Made by a program: the position numbers and the translations under genes
Assembly: GCF_918797505.1 (NCBI RefSeq)
Contig: NC_092794.1
Span: 310,001 to 374,000 of the forward strand
DNA length: 64,000 bases
Direction of reading: 5' to 3'
DNA from: Bemisia tabaci
Taxonomy: Eukaryota; Arthropoda; Insecta; Hemiptera; Aleyrodidae
The notes under the pieces: generated by a model
What the model was told of the DNA's origin: nothing
The model's database searches: none
The model's input: only the letters and a program-made list of their open reading frames with translations
Part shown: piece by piece, positions 1-10,999 of the stretch
Position numbering within the stretch: position 1 is the first letter of the stretch
How the letters are laid out: each line of letters starts with the position of its first letter

Positions 1-2680
1 TTAAAAAACCATAAAATCGCGTTCATTTCTCCAGATGCTCCAACAACCGATTTCGAAATTGTGGTTTTTAGTATCTGGTAGTGCTCCTCTTGGCATTCCA
101 GCTCAAAGTTCTAAGTCACGACCAACTTCGATTTAAACCCCTTTCAGGATCAGCATGCACATGACCAATCTGGGCCTTACTCGGTGAAAGGCGCTCAACA
201 CACGTCCGAAACCTTCAATTTGCTAATTTGTCCACATCCACCCTATTCTCTGGACATGGCTATAAGTGGTTTTGAACTTTCCCTTGGACCCACGTCGGAT
301 TTTGTGCCATCCTATGATAGAGCATTCGTAATTAACAGAGTTGGCGGGAAATTTTAAAACTTTTCTTGGTTGTAATTGGTCTGAGTCCTTGGGAGCGGGG
401 AGGTTTCGAGTATCAGGATCTGCACTTGTACGCGCTCTCGCGGCTAACGCCGAAACTCTAGTCAACACTTTCACTTTTCTTTACCAGAAGCGCAGTACTT
501 ATGTTCCGTTTTTGTGATTCGTTGGAAACTTCTCCAAGCCCTAGACTCACCTCCGTGCTTCTTTTTCGTTTTCTAACTCATGTTAGTACAAAGGCCGAGT
601 GCGACTGATTGTTTATGCGTTGACCAGGCCTTGAACCTGGTCACTTTTGTTTCCTACTCCTGTGTCAGCTAGAGAACCTATATACGGGAGAGTATTGTCA
701 TCTATATGCCGCTCTATGATTGGTTCATCAGCTTTAGGCTATCATGAAGCTTCAAAGTTGGCCCAGTGTAAAAAAAACCCGACCCAGAGGAACATGTATT
801 ATCGTCTGAGAAATGAATTATAATCACAATCAAGGGTCAATTTTCCGCAAAAATATCCATTAAACTTCGATCCGAACTTAATTCAGAAGTTTGATTTAAA
901 AAATTCCTATCACATCCAAAATCACATCAAGAACTTTGTAGGACTTTTTCGCCATCTTGTTTGTTTACAATGGGCCAAACTAGGAGCGGTGGGGCTGGGG
1001 ATTGTTTACAGAGGGCCAACTTTGGGGCTCCATGACAGCCAATCAATCAGAGAGCGGCACACTTTTTCTGAAGTAAAAGAATTGAGATGGCAATATTCTC
1101 AGGTACACAGGTTCTCTAGTGTCCGCCGACTGAGAGTTTTGCCTCGAAAACTTTTACAAGTCATGTTTTAATCATCGCATTTCCAAGCAACATCTTGCGC
1201 AACCCCTGTAACTCGGAGACCTGATACGCCCTCGATAGCCACCTGTTATAGCTAGGTGTAGGTAAACCAGTTTTCTAAACCCCACTTTGGGGTTTTCTGT
1301 AGGATCTTGTGGATCCGATGCTGAATAAGATTTGCTGGTTGTTCAATCTGAAGTTTCTGTGATGCTCTGCTGTTTTTCCTGAACTGAGTAACTTGGATTT
1401 CTGGACCTGCTTCACCTGAAGTTATCTACCTGTTCTACTTGAGTTTCTCTTTCTTCGTTGGATTTTCGTCATCGGCCTCAGAACCAGATGAGTTTATCTT
1501 TTGATTCCAACCATGAGAACTCTTTCTGGTAGACAGTTGTCTTTGTTTGACAGTTGTCCTTTTACACCACCGTAAAGTCCTTTTGGACTACAGCAGTCTT
1601 GTTCAAGCGCAATTCAGCGCAAGTTTCTTTCCTAGTCTTGTCTGAAGCCCTTCGGTCCTAAATTTATTTCCAGTACAATTTAAATCAGCCAATGTCTCAT
1701 ATTTTCGCCTATAAATACGTACTTTAGCAAATTGGCAAGTTTTTCTCACACAAGTTGTTGGCCAGGGCTGAGTGCCTTATAGGTCTGTGATAATTATCTT
1801 TAATGTCTTGGGCTAGTTATCAAGCCTGCCGAATAAAGTTTGTCTCAGAATTAAATTGTCTTCTTGATTTAGTATTGCCTATTGCCCCTGGATTTATTTA
1901 GTTGCAGTCTTTCCTTCACGTTCGTTGCTTTTTCTCTCTTGAGTTCACGCTTCCCTCCATCTTGCCCTTCTCGAGAAATGCATCGGCTCATCTTGGTGGG
2001 CACTGTATCAGTACCAACAAAGAGGTGATGAGTCACGTCTACAGTCTGTTCCAAAATTAGACAGTAGAATTCTCTGCTGTTAGAAATGAAAAACAAAAAC
2101 CACGCTATGAAAAGTGCGTGAAAAAGGAAGGAAGTTACATAGAGAAGTAAAGTTTAGCGTTTTTCTTTAAATTTCACTTTGCTGCATATATTTCGGATGC
2201 CTCGAAATGAAATGCGCGAATGCACAAAACCTGCCTGGAGATCGGACCTGCGACGAGAGAGATGGGTGCAGAAATAATTTAATATTGCAGCGGCCTGCTA
2301 AAGACTGAATACACTGTAGCTCGTCTTAAAGCTGAAAGTATAACCGGTAAAAATTTTTTTATTGTTTTGCTCTATCTATAATAATCGCTGAAAAAAAATA
2401 GTGAAACTTACTTATTGGGAGACCCTTGAGCAATACTGCATTGATGTGTAAGTATGTGCACAAAACTCTCCCATTGATTTATTATTTGTCTTTCCAAAAT
2501 ACGTAATAAAAATCATTTTTCAAATACCACAATGCTACCTATGAAACCTTGTTCAGCTTCAATCCAAGTTTCCATAAAGACAGAAACCTCACTAATATCT
2601 TGTCTCACTACTGCATAGGCACTTAAGATTGGTCATAAATGAAGGTATGTATCTCTCATTTGAAACGAATTCCTTAGTTA
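1..2680. other. No gene recognised; AT-rich intergenic or intronic DNA
   Basis: Both strands were read for splice-bounded exons and repeats. Only short frames with no recognisable domain are present. The missing 3' exons of the FBXL20-like gene (rest of the F-box, leucine-rich repeats) would be expected to the left on the minus strand, but no leucine-rich-repeat pattern was seen here. An AATAAAG near 1832 could be a polyadenylation signal or a retroelement end; nothing around it decides this. Confidence 0.5.
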
Positions 2681-2692
2681 TTCAGTTACTCT

Positions 2693-2850
2693 TTGTGTTT
2701 TTTACCGGAAGAGTTGCTCTTCATGAAAATCTTTATGAGAATCCTCTCGGTTCTACAGGCGGAAAAGTGCAATTCTTCAAAAACTTCAAACGCGATTTTC
2801 TCACAATGTGAAAACTCGACATCCACTATTGTTACAGATAAGTCCTCTTA
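2693..2850 (+). repeat. Dispersed repeat with coding-like stretch (copy 1)
   Basis: About 130 bases resemble 51597-51735 in the same orientation. Both copies read through an open frame containing RVALHxNLY, PLGSTGGKVQ and NFKRDFLT, and then diverge. The nucleotide differences include single-base changes that alter few residues. Known fact: old transposase or gag fragments often look like this. Inference: remnant of an unidentified element; I do not recognise the protein. Confidence 0.5.
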
Positions 2851-3550
2851 TGTTTGTGTGGCCTCCATAAATTGGCAGGGCTAATAAATGAAATTGATAA
2901 ATGACTGGAAAAATTAATATTTGACACACGAAATTAAGAAATGTGGGTACTAAAGGAAAGAATAGTTAGAACACTATGTTCCCACTAAGAAAAATAAAGT
3001 AAAACTTAGAAAGAAAAGTAAAAAAGTTTGAGCCCAGTAAATTTACTGTTATATAACGCCGAGTTTGACACAAACCACCCCTTATTATGCGCGATCACAA
3101 AATTATGAGGAACCTTCACCACCTAGAGCATCACGTAATTGATAGACAGCCCCTTATCCTACAACTTGCTTCATCATTTTTAAATCATACTAAAGTAAGA
3201 ATTTATTTTGTGTTGTAGACTTGTGTTATTTTATTTTTAGTTACCTTTGAACGTGAACTTTTTACCTGCATGTGTCAAATTGTTAAGCTTTCAATAAAAT
3301 ATAAAATATCATCATGACTGGTTTCACGTATTAGTTTATTTGTAATTTTTTAGTATCAGTATTTTAGTGATGTCCTGAACTAACACTGAAATTTCCACTT
3401 TCCTTATCTTTTATAAGAGTCGTATCAGCAGTTTAGACCTCTCTCGAAATTTAAAAAAGAGATTTGTCGAATCCTTCCTTGTGAAAATGAAAGAAAGGAA
3501 AGAGGAGAAAGGGAAAAATTACGCTACATTTTACAAACATATTGTTGAAA

Positions 3551-3744
3551 AGTACTTTAGAGCTCAACTAACCCATAAGTATCGCCAGAAAATAGATCTA
3601 AGCCAAAAAAAATATTTTCAATGTGGAGATGATTGCACAGTTAAAAAGTACTTTAGAGCTCAACTGACCCATAAGTATCGCCAGGAAATAGATCTAAGCC
3701 GAGAAAAATATTTTCAATGTGGAAATGATTGCGCTATGTCCTAG
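3551..3744 (+). repeat. In-frame tandem duplication, 96-bp unit, two copies
   Basis: A 96-base unit starting AGTACTTTAGAGCTCAAC occurs at 3551 and again at 3647 with a few substitutions. Because 96 is a multiple of three, the local plus-strand frame stays open and encodes two 32-residue repeats (KYFRAQLTHKYRQ, then KYFQCG). No start context, splice site or known domain supports a gene, so I treat it as a tandem repeat. Confidence 0.7.
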
Positions 3745-4014
3745 CAAAGAATGATCTTTCAAATCTTGTCCTCGCGGTTCTAGTTTTATCTGGTTTTGTC
3801 TCTCTCTGCTAAAGTTATCTTTAAAATTAGAAAACATAAGATAAAGTGTGGGTATTACACTCAATCGATCATCAATTTTTTTCATTCTGGTGGCCATTAT
3901 GCCTATTCAAAAGAATGGAAATATGTCATCCCACAGTTGCTTCTCGTCCCCACCTACATAGTTTTTGTGGAAAAATTGTGAACAGACTTCTTGCGAAGTG
4001 AAAAAGTCACCTAC

Positions 4015-4082
4015 CTCAGTAAAAGCTCTCGAGGCAATTTCTTGTTGATTTGAGCATCATCCTCCAAGAAAACACGAGCTAA
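4015..4082 (-). CDS. FBXL20: FBXL20/FBXL2-like F-box LRR protein, exon with start of the F-box
   Basis: This is an internal exon of 68 bases on the minus strand. A pyrimidine-rich tract ending ctacag precedes it and GTAG follows it. It enters in phase 0 and encodes LARVFLEDDAQ followed by INKKLPRELLL, leaving two bases (AG) that make an Arg codon with the next exon. INKKLP[KR]ELLLR is the signature start of the F-box in FBXL20 and FBXL2, SCF ubiquitin-ligase substrate receptors that bind SKP1 through this helix. In that family the next residues are IFSFLDVV-like and then about a dozen leucine-rich repeats; none is in the window, so the gene runs off the left edge. The motif match is strong; FBXL20 versus FBXL2 cannot be decided, since arthropods usually have one such gene. 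Confidence 0.85.
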
Positions 4083-4360
4083 CTGTAGAAAAAAGAGAGG
4101 TAAAAAAACAAAAGAAAAAAAAGAATGATTAGGTACATGCAAGAAAAAATGTACAAATAAAGAACAAACTACCTCCTTAATCCTGGAAAAAATGGAGAAG
4201 TGAGAAAGGAGTAAAGTTGCAAGAAAATTTTTAAAACTTCACAACTCATCTCAACACAATTTCAGGTTTTTTGGTCCCAGAGTCTAGACCCTTTTTGACA
4301 ATAGCCCACAAAAATTAGCTTTTCATTACGCTCTTCAAAGAACGCCGTACCATCCTAGTG

Positions 4361-4549
4361 GGAAATCCCCTCAGTCAAATCTGATAAAACTTGGATATGT
4401 TGCTCAGCTAGTCATTCTGATCAAAAGCTCTCACAGGCCGGAAGAGACCCCATGTACTGTTTTCGAGATATTTACCATTGTAAATTGCCGCACATAAAAT
4501 AAATCAAGGTTTCATCAGATTTGACCGGGGGGGGGGGGGGGGGATTTAC
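4361..4549. mobile_element. Short inverted-repeat element (MITE-like) with poly-G run
   Basis: The ends are inverted copies: a block reading GGAAATCCCC then TCAAATCTGAT on the left, and ATCAGATTTGACC, a G run of about 19 and GGGATTTACC on the right. It sits in the intron between two FBXL20-like exons. No clear target-site duplication was found, so the family is unknown. Confidence 0.5.
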
Positions 4550-4893
4550 CATGAGGATGGTGTGGGGTTCCTTGTCGCAGCTCGCAGAGCAAGTCGCTTA
4601 GGAAGCGCGGAGCGATTGCTCCAGGATCCAAGAGGTGGAAGCCCTATGGCTGGCTGTGACGGCTCGCTACGGCAAACTGGGAACACCTCGTAATGTATGA
4701 GTGGTTGCAATGTGACCTCCGTTTCATGGTGGCAGCGATGAATCAAAACCCTTGATAAGTGTTGTAGACACATACTTTCACACTTCGACTATCAATAAAG
4801 TTATTGCATCGCATGGGAAGAAAGGAGTCAATTAAATACTGAACAAAGACAGAGGAACGTGACATTTTCTGTTTTTACCTTCATTTTTCTCAC

Positions 4894-4953
4894 CTTCCCG
4901 GACCAAAAATCATTTCCTACAGTTTTCTCTGGCTTGCCTTGTTGCTGATAATT
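4894..4953 (-). CDS. FBXL20: FBXL20-like gene, 60-base upstream exon
   Basis: The exon is bounded by a strong acceptor (tttttcttgtttttcag) and a GTGAGA donor on the minus strand. It enters and leaves in phase 0 and encodes 20 residues beginning NYQQQGKPEKTVG and ending DFWSGK. A second donor (GTAAAA) 15 bases further on would give a 25-residue version ending VRKMK. Phase agrees with the F-box exon downstream (4082-4015), so splicing gives an N-terminal extension before LARVFLEDD. The peptide matches no domain I know. Assignment to the same gene rests on strand, order, phase and splice quality. Confidence 0.65.
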
Positions 4954-5860
4954 CTGAAAAACAAGAAAAATAAAAATAAAAGGATACAAAAGGATGCAAC
5001 AGGAATACATGCACTCTATAAAATGAAGGCACTGCTGGCATACAAAGAAGTAAACATCACTTTTTGATTATACTTATTGATCTAAGAGATAATCAGTCGA
5101 AGAATTCAGTTTGCTTAAAATGGAGCTCTTGCATGTGTCAGGAATTTATCGATTTGAATACTTTTTAACCTGTAAAATTTTGCTAGGAACACAATGGTGC
5201 CACTGGTTTTCTCAGATATTAACTCACAAGCTCAAAAGAAGCTCTTAAAGTTCAGGCTGTCGTGGAGGGATGTCCCACGCTACGCTATGAGTCCACCTCC
5301 ATAGCTAGTCAAACTCACAGAGAAGGCGTAAATAAATTAGCAGGGTTGCTGTGGTTCCAGATTTGGAGGCCCTTAACAAAGTGGTAACTCTGCTAAATGT
5401 ATTTTGCTCCCTGTCTGTGCACAGCGAGTTGGACTAGGTATAGAGGTGGACTGTCAGTGTTGCGTGGGATATTCCTTCCGTTATGACCTGAAATTAGAGA
5501 GCTTCTTTCGAGCTTGGTTGATTTCAGAGAAGACCAAAGGCATTATCAAGTTTTTAGTAAAATTTATCATGAACCAAAATACTTAAACCACAAAGTCCTG
5601 ACACATGCAAGAACTCCATTTATAATAATCATTACGAAATACGATTTAGCTAACCTCAAAATCTACATCTCAAGGTACACTGTAAACATAGCAATGAAAG
5701 ACTCATTTGGTGCTAACTTCAAAACTTATTTACAAATAAAAAAAATGCAAATTCGGCTAAATCGAAGCCCTAAACGCTACGGTCAAAACTTTTTTTTTTT
5801 CGACTCCCAGAAAGGTTCATACAGTTTAAAAGTACCGTATTTGAATGATTCATCAATAGC

Positions 5861-6366
5861 ATAGGCGGTTCTAGACCTTCATGTTTGGGGGTGCCCAGAG
5901 GTGAAAAATGTCGGAGACCGGTCTCGAAGTGGAAGGTCGCTCAGGGGAGGCCTAAGTTTCGGCCCTCAAGTTTTATCCCTTTCCTACCATCCTTTCTCTT
6001 TTTCTCTCCTTTCCTTCTACTGAAATACCTATACATTCAACGTAGAAAATTTTTTAGCAAAACTTTCCATCAAAACTACAATCTTACCATAAAAAACAGT
6101 AGAATCTTTGTAAAACACGGCTATCAATATTAATTCTGTTTAAAACATTTTCAATTAATTGCTGGGATTTTTACTCAGTGTGAGCGAATGCAGAATCTTT
6201 AAAAGCAGTATAATTTGGTCCTTTTTATATTAAATTCTATACTGGTTAAAAAAGCAATTAATAGAGGTGAAGGAAGAAGAAGGCCCCTTTCACGGTTCCG
6301 GTAACTGCACTTAATTTTTGTGTGGGGGTGCCCGGCACCCACTGGCAACCCCGTAGAACCGCCTAT
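5861..6366. mobile_element. Non-autonomous TIR element, about 0.5 kb
   Basis: The left end reads ATAGGCGGTTCTAGACC and the right end GTAGAACCGCCTAT, inverted copies of each other. Inside, 'gggggtgccc' type sequence occurs near both ends. No coding capacity is evident and no unambiguous target-site duplication was seen, so the superfamily is open. Confidence 0.6.
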
Positions 6367-7427
6367 GAATATTAATCAGTCTTCTTCCATTAGAGAAGCA
6401 CTGATTTCCAGATTTCAGGCTTTCATGGCAGCAATAAGTGCTTTCCTGAGATCTCCAGTCTGCTCTCAGGCAGATGGTTAATCGGAAAGCTTGGAGGGTT
6501 ACCCAATGACTCGCCGCTACCTCTCTGCGCTGCTATGTTGTTGTCGTCCACCAGAATCTTCATTCTTTCTTTTACATTTTATTAAGTAAACTTAAATTCG
6601 ACGAAATCTCCCATATTTCTTAACTTTCAAAACTTTCATAACAATAAATGAATGGCAGGCCCAGAACTTCATGATGTTTCCTAAGAAAAAAGCTACAAAG
6701 TGAAGAGGAAGTAAAGCAAACCTCACTACTACGTCTCTCTCTGTAGTCTGTAACCTCGATACATCGGAGACAAACGTAGATGGTCTCCGGGTAATTCCTT
6801 TGGAGTCTGACAACGGTCTCCGTTGTCTCCAGATAATACCGGACACCTCCTTGGAGACTTCAGCAACACACCACTCTGATAGAGATATGGAGAAATTCGA
6901 AGAAAACTTTTGTTAAAGAGATTTCAGGGATGAAGTAAGTGAACACCTGGTATTCGTTCCCTCCTTTCTAGAATTTCAAACATATCCGGATTTCGCCACC
7001 TAGTCTCCAGCCATTAAGAGATGCGGCTTCAGTTTTTTGCTCTTAGACTCTATCTTTATGTGTTTAGTAATCACTCCGTATACAGGTTTTCAATTTTGGT
7101 TTATAATTTGAATAAGAAAGGTAGGCAGCGATATGAGGCGATTTTGTGGAAAGATTTGCTACCTTTTTGGGTCCTTAGAGCTTTATGTCCGACATGATCA
7201 TATTTTCCATTATTCAGTTCATTGAGGCCTAACAATAGGGTTGAGAAACAGAGTAAATTGATTGCAAAACTTGTCTAACCTTAGAAACTGTGTGGAGAAG
7301 CTAGTAGGCACTACTGAATCAATCCAAAATTGAGTCCCTTGGTAATTAAGAGTTGAGATAGTAGGACAAATAACGAAAAACAATACCAGTTAATGTTTAT
7401 TAGGTGCTTTAAAGTATAAGTAAATAC

Positions 7428-7547
7428 CTGAATGTAATTGTGTTTCATAGTTGCTTCGAATGAATCATTTCCTTCAAATGCCTTGTCTGATGCCTTGTCT
7501 GAGTCATTGGATCTTGGTGATTTTGATCCGTGAGTATTATCCAGCGT
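7428..7547 (-). CDS. FBXL20: FBXL20-like gene, 120-base upstream exon
   Basis: The acceptor on the minus strand is attattttaatgttccag and the donor is CAG followed by gtattt. The exon is phase 0 at both ends and encodes 40 residues, starting TLDNTHGSKSPRSNDSD and ending MKHNYIQ. It contains a short internal duplication (SDKA-SDKA) and is acidic and serine-rich, as expected of a disordered N-terminal region. It precedes 4953-4894 and 4082-4015 in the same strand and phase, so the three join without a frame break. The true start exon was not found and should lie further right. Exon status is well supported; membership of the FBXL20-like gene is inferred. Confidence 0.6.
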
Positions 7548-8376
7548 CTGGAACATTAAAATAATTGAGACTTGTAGATGCAGAGAAACTTTCACAACTG
7601 TCAGGCTTTCATGTAAGTAGTCTTGAATTCAGTAGATAACTGAAGTCGCATTGAACTGAGATAATATTATTATGAAAGAATTATTCTAAGATAATAATGC
7701 TGTTACAGGAAAAATGTTCTTGGTACAGAAAGAGTAAGCTCAGCTACCTACAAAACTTGGGCTATAATAAATAGTAAAGCTAAATCAAACAAACTGATTA
7801 AAGCTTTGAGATTTCGTGCAAAGCATAATATTGTTACTAAATTGTTTAATATTTTATCAAATAGGATACATATGTACTTAATATTCAATGATTTTCTAGT
7901 TTTGAACGACCACTAGATTATATAACATTATAGTAAATTACTTGATTCTCTTATTACTTACTAAATTTAAAATATTTTCTTTTAAGTACCTAGGTAAAAT
8001 TCCTGCGTTTATTTAAATCAAAATTTAAACCTTTTCAGGATTAGGCTTTTGTGATACCTCGAATTAGAGCTGTGATTATTTTGTCAGTCTTTTTAAATAA
8101 TCTTAATGTGCAAGATAAAAGTTCAATAGAGTCATAAAGTTGAATGATTTTATTTCAAATTAATCACGTATTCCTCAAAATATAAAAAAGCAAATTCACT
8201 TATTCACCTGTAATAAATGCTCTTGAAATTCCTGATTTTTCTTACATAGGGAAGAGATGCTAAATTCAGCCAATGATATACGAAGGATCTAAAAAATTAA
8301 TGCTTTTATCAGTTCATTTTGGAAAGAATCAGCCTGAGGGTTTCGTTTATTTAAAACTCTTCGAAAAGGTGATACA

Positions 8377-8882
8377 CAGTGGTGCCCATCCCCCCCCCCC
8401 TGAAAAATTTTGAATTCATACGAGTTCCCCCCCCTAATCTGAAGTTCTTGGCTCCCCACAGCGCGGTCTGGGGGGTATGGAATATCCCTCAGGCAAGGGG
8501 GGGTCTGGGGGGCCTCCCCCGGAAAATGTTGACATTTTTGATGTTATTTGGAGCTAGGGGGGATACAAACAGATGGAGATATCCGAAGGGGGGATATTCT
8601 AGGGGGGAAGTCAAAATTCTAGGGGCGGAGTGAAAATTCTAGGGTGTGGAGTGAAAATTCTAGGGGGGAAGTGAAAATTTTGGGGAGACTCAAAATTCTA
8701 GGGGGGAAATCAAAATTCTAGAGGGCGAAGTCAAAATTCTAGGGGGGTGCAAATTCTGGGGGGAAGTGAAAATTCTAGGGGGGGAGTCAAAATTCTGGAG
8801 GGGGAAAAAAACAGAGCTCCCCCCCCCCCTATTTCAAACGTGAATAGTTGCTCATATGAAAAGCCCCGGTTGGGCACCACTG
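8377..8882. mobile_element. hAT-type MITE with perfect 8-bp TSD
   Basis: The termini are exact inverted repeats, CAGTGGTGCCCA and TGGGCACCACTG. GTGATACA stands directly outside both ends (8369-8376 and 8883-8890), a perfect 8-bp target-site duplication. An 8-bp duplication and a CAGTG start are hallmarks of the hAT superfamily. The interior is G-rich and mostly minisatellite; no transposase is present. Confidence 0.9.
8575..8800 (+). repeat. G-rich minisatellite inside the hAT MITE
   Basis: Around ten degenerate units of about 20 bases repeat the pattern AAAATTCTAGGGGGG followed by AAGTG or AAGTC. Unit length and G-run length vary. The G runs could form quadruplex-type structures. It lies wholly within the element at 8377-8882. 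Confidence 0.85.
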
Positions 8883-9124
8883 GTGATACATATAATTGAC
8901 TCTGGACGGAAGTGGCTGCAAGTATTCCGGACCACCAATATGCATTCTGCAGGAAATATTAAACAATCCCGCAGGTCAACCGTCTTATTACCATCATTGC
9001 AGAATCTGCGAAATCAGGAAATTAATGATGTTGCTAACTTTTTAGGACATGTCACAGCCATTCAATATAGTCTGGCATGAAGATCTACTTTACAAAGTTC
9101 AAAGAATAGCAGCTCTATCCGGCA

Positions 9125-9238
9125 GATTTATTTCTAAAATCTTACCTAGGGGATCACTTTTTTCTGGTGTGTTGCAAATCTGATTTATTTCTAAGATCTT
9201 ACCTTTCGGATCACTTTTTTCTGGTGTGTTATGAATCT
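9125..9238 (+). repeat. 57-bp tandem duplication
   Basis: GATTTATTTCTAARATCTTACC followed by GGATCACTTTTTTCTGGTGTGTT occurs twice, starting at 9125 and 9182. It is non-coding. Confidence 0.8.
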
Positions 9239-10389
9239 GCACCATCATAAAATATATAAAGCTACCCTACCGAGATTCCATCAACACTTTACAAAAATCC
9301 TGTTGGAGCAATTCCCTTCAAACTTGGCAAGAATGAAGCTAAGAACTACCTTTACAGGCCTGAAAAATCAAATTTAGGAAAAAATGCCACTGAAGCGTAA
9401 AGAAGGCGAAAAGTTGTTTCTCCTTCAGAGTTGCGTTTCACGAGAGATTCTAAAATGAAATTTCACGAATTTCATTCACTTTTTGCAACTTTCTATGTTA
9501 CATCCGGAGACTTGTGAAACAGCTGAAAATAGTGAAAAATCATACATAATTCGTGTTCCCTACCCCCTTCCTTTCAAATTACATTTATTCCTGATTCATT
9601 ATTGTATTTTTTCATTAATTTTAACTGTTTGATGACAGTAAAACAATGGCAAGACAAATGCATTTACGCATTTCGATTTTGGTAACTTCGAACTATTTTG
9701 GAGGTTTCTTTCAAGCATTAGGACCAATCTGTACAGATCAGACATTACTCATTCTTGTGATCCTGTGGATAAAATTTACATTACAGCAGGAAGTTTAAAT
9801 GTAGGGCATTTCTTCTGGCTGCGGCCGAGTGAGAGCCGATGTCAGGTGGGGAAGGGAGGTGGATCCCAAAAAGATATGCAATAACAATGACTGACTTGTG
9901 TGGGTTGATATTGGTTTTTTTCACTGGGTATCATTTGATGGATTTTAGACAAAAAAAATAGTTGACAGACAATACGAGAACTTGCTCCTCTTTTTGTAAA
10001 AAAACAAATGACCTTCTTATGTCAAAGATTTAGGGGGGCTCTTGCCACACCCTGACTTTAAAAAATGAGAGGTGTTCAAAATTATCTCCTAGATTAGGGT
10101 AACTTTGAACACATCTCGCCTTTTGACGATTGTAAACAATTAAACACCAACACAATCATCACAACATATTCTTCAATTTAAAGATTAGATACTCCCAACA
10201 ATCTTGCCTGGGCGGAAACAGTAAGAAAATGAGAGTCGCAATGAGTGAAAGCCTCTGAATGAGTAAATGTAAAATACGACTCAAAATAGCTCTGACAGTG
10301 ATTCTAGAGGGTTAGATACATTTTTTTCATTAATAGGAATATTTCACTGATTGTGAAACTTTGGGGCCGAAATGAAATTTCATTTTGCA

Positions 10390-10990
10390 ACTCTGTCAAG
10401 CTAGGAGAGGTCGTGAAAACCAGCCCGAGACTTGAGCAAGCGGTCGCTGGCAGCAAGTAAACAGCGTATCTCTTTAAGGTAAAACTGTGCTCAAACAAGC
10501 TTTTTCCCTTTGAGTTGAGATTTCCAGTTTCCTGGATTTTTAACGCACGTTGGCTAAAATATTCCAACTTACTGTCTTACGACTTGTGCGTCTACCGCGA
10601 TCAGTTTGTGAAAACTGCCTTGCCAAGGCTTATGTGGAGCTGTTTGGATAGCCGCTCACTATATGGTGCAAGTTAACTTGCCACCACCGACCGCTTGCCC
10701 AAGTCTCGGGCTGATTTTCAAGACCTCTCTGAGCTTGGTAACTAAAAATTCAGGAGGCTGCGCTGCACTGAGGATGGGCCCAATTAGACCCGAAACGCTT
10801 TGACAGTTGCCTTCCAGAATGGTCATTACCAGTCTTGTGCCAAACAGCATATCTCTTGGATGGAAAGTTGTGCTCAAAGGAGCTTTTTCCCTCTGTATTG
10901 AGATTTCCAGTTTTCTGGTTTTTTAACGAACGTTGGCTAAAAAATTCCAACTTACTGCCTTACGACTCGTGCGTCAACCGCAATCAGTTT
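10390..10990. repeat. Direct and inverted partial duplications
   Basis: About 150 bases at 10467-10615 recur in direct orientation at 10846-10990. About 70 bases at 10390-10460 (around AGCCCGAGACTTGAGCAAGCGG) recur inverted at 10680-10745. Minus-strand frames in the two direct copies give related peptides (FSQRxLKxQxTGNLN), but the peptides differ by about a third while the DNA is much closer, which argues against protein selection. Confidence 0.65.
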
Positions 10991-10999
10991 GTTTACGTA

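Noticed and set aside
8575..8800. CRISPR-like array
   Set aside because: Units are contiguous and degenerate with no unique spacers, and the host is a eukaryote.
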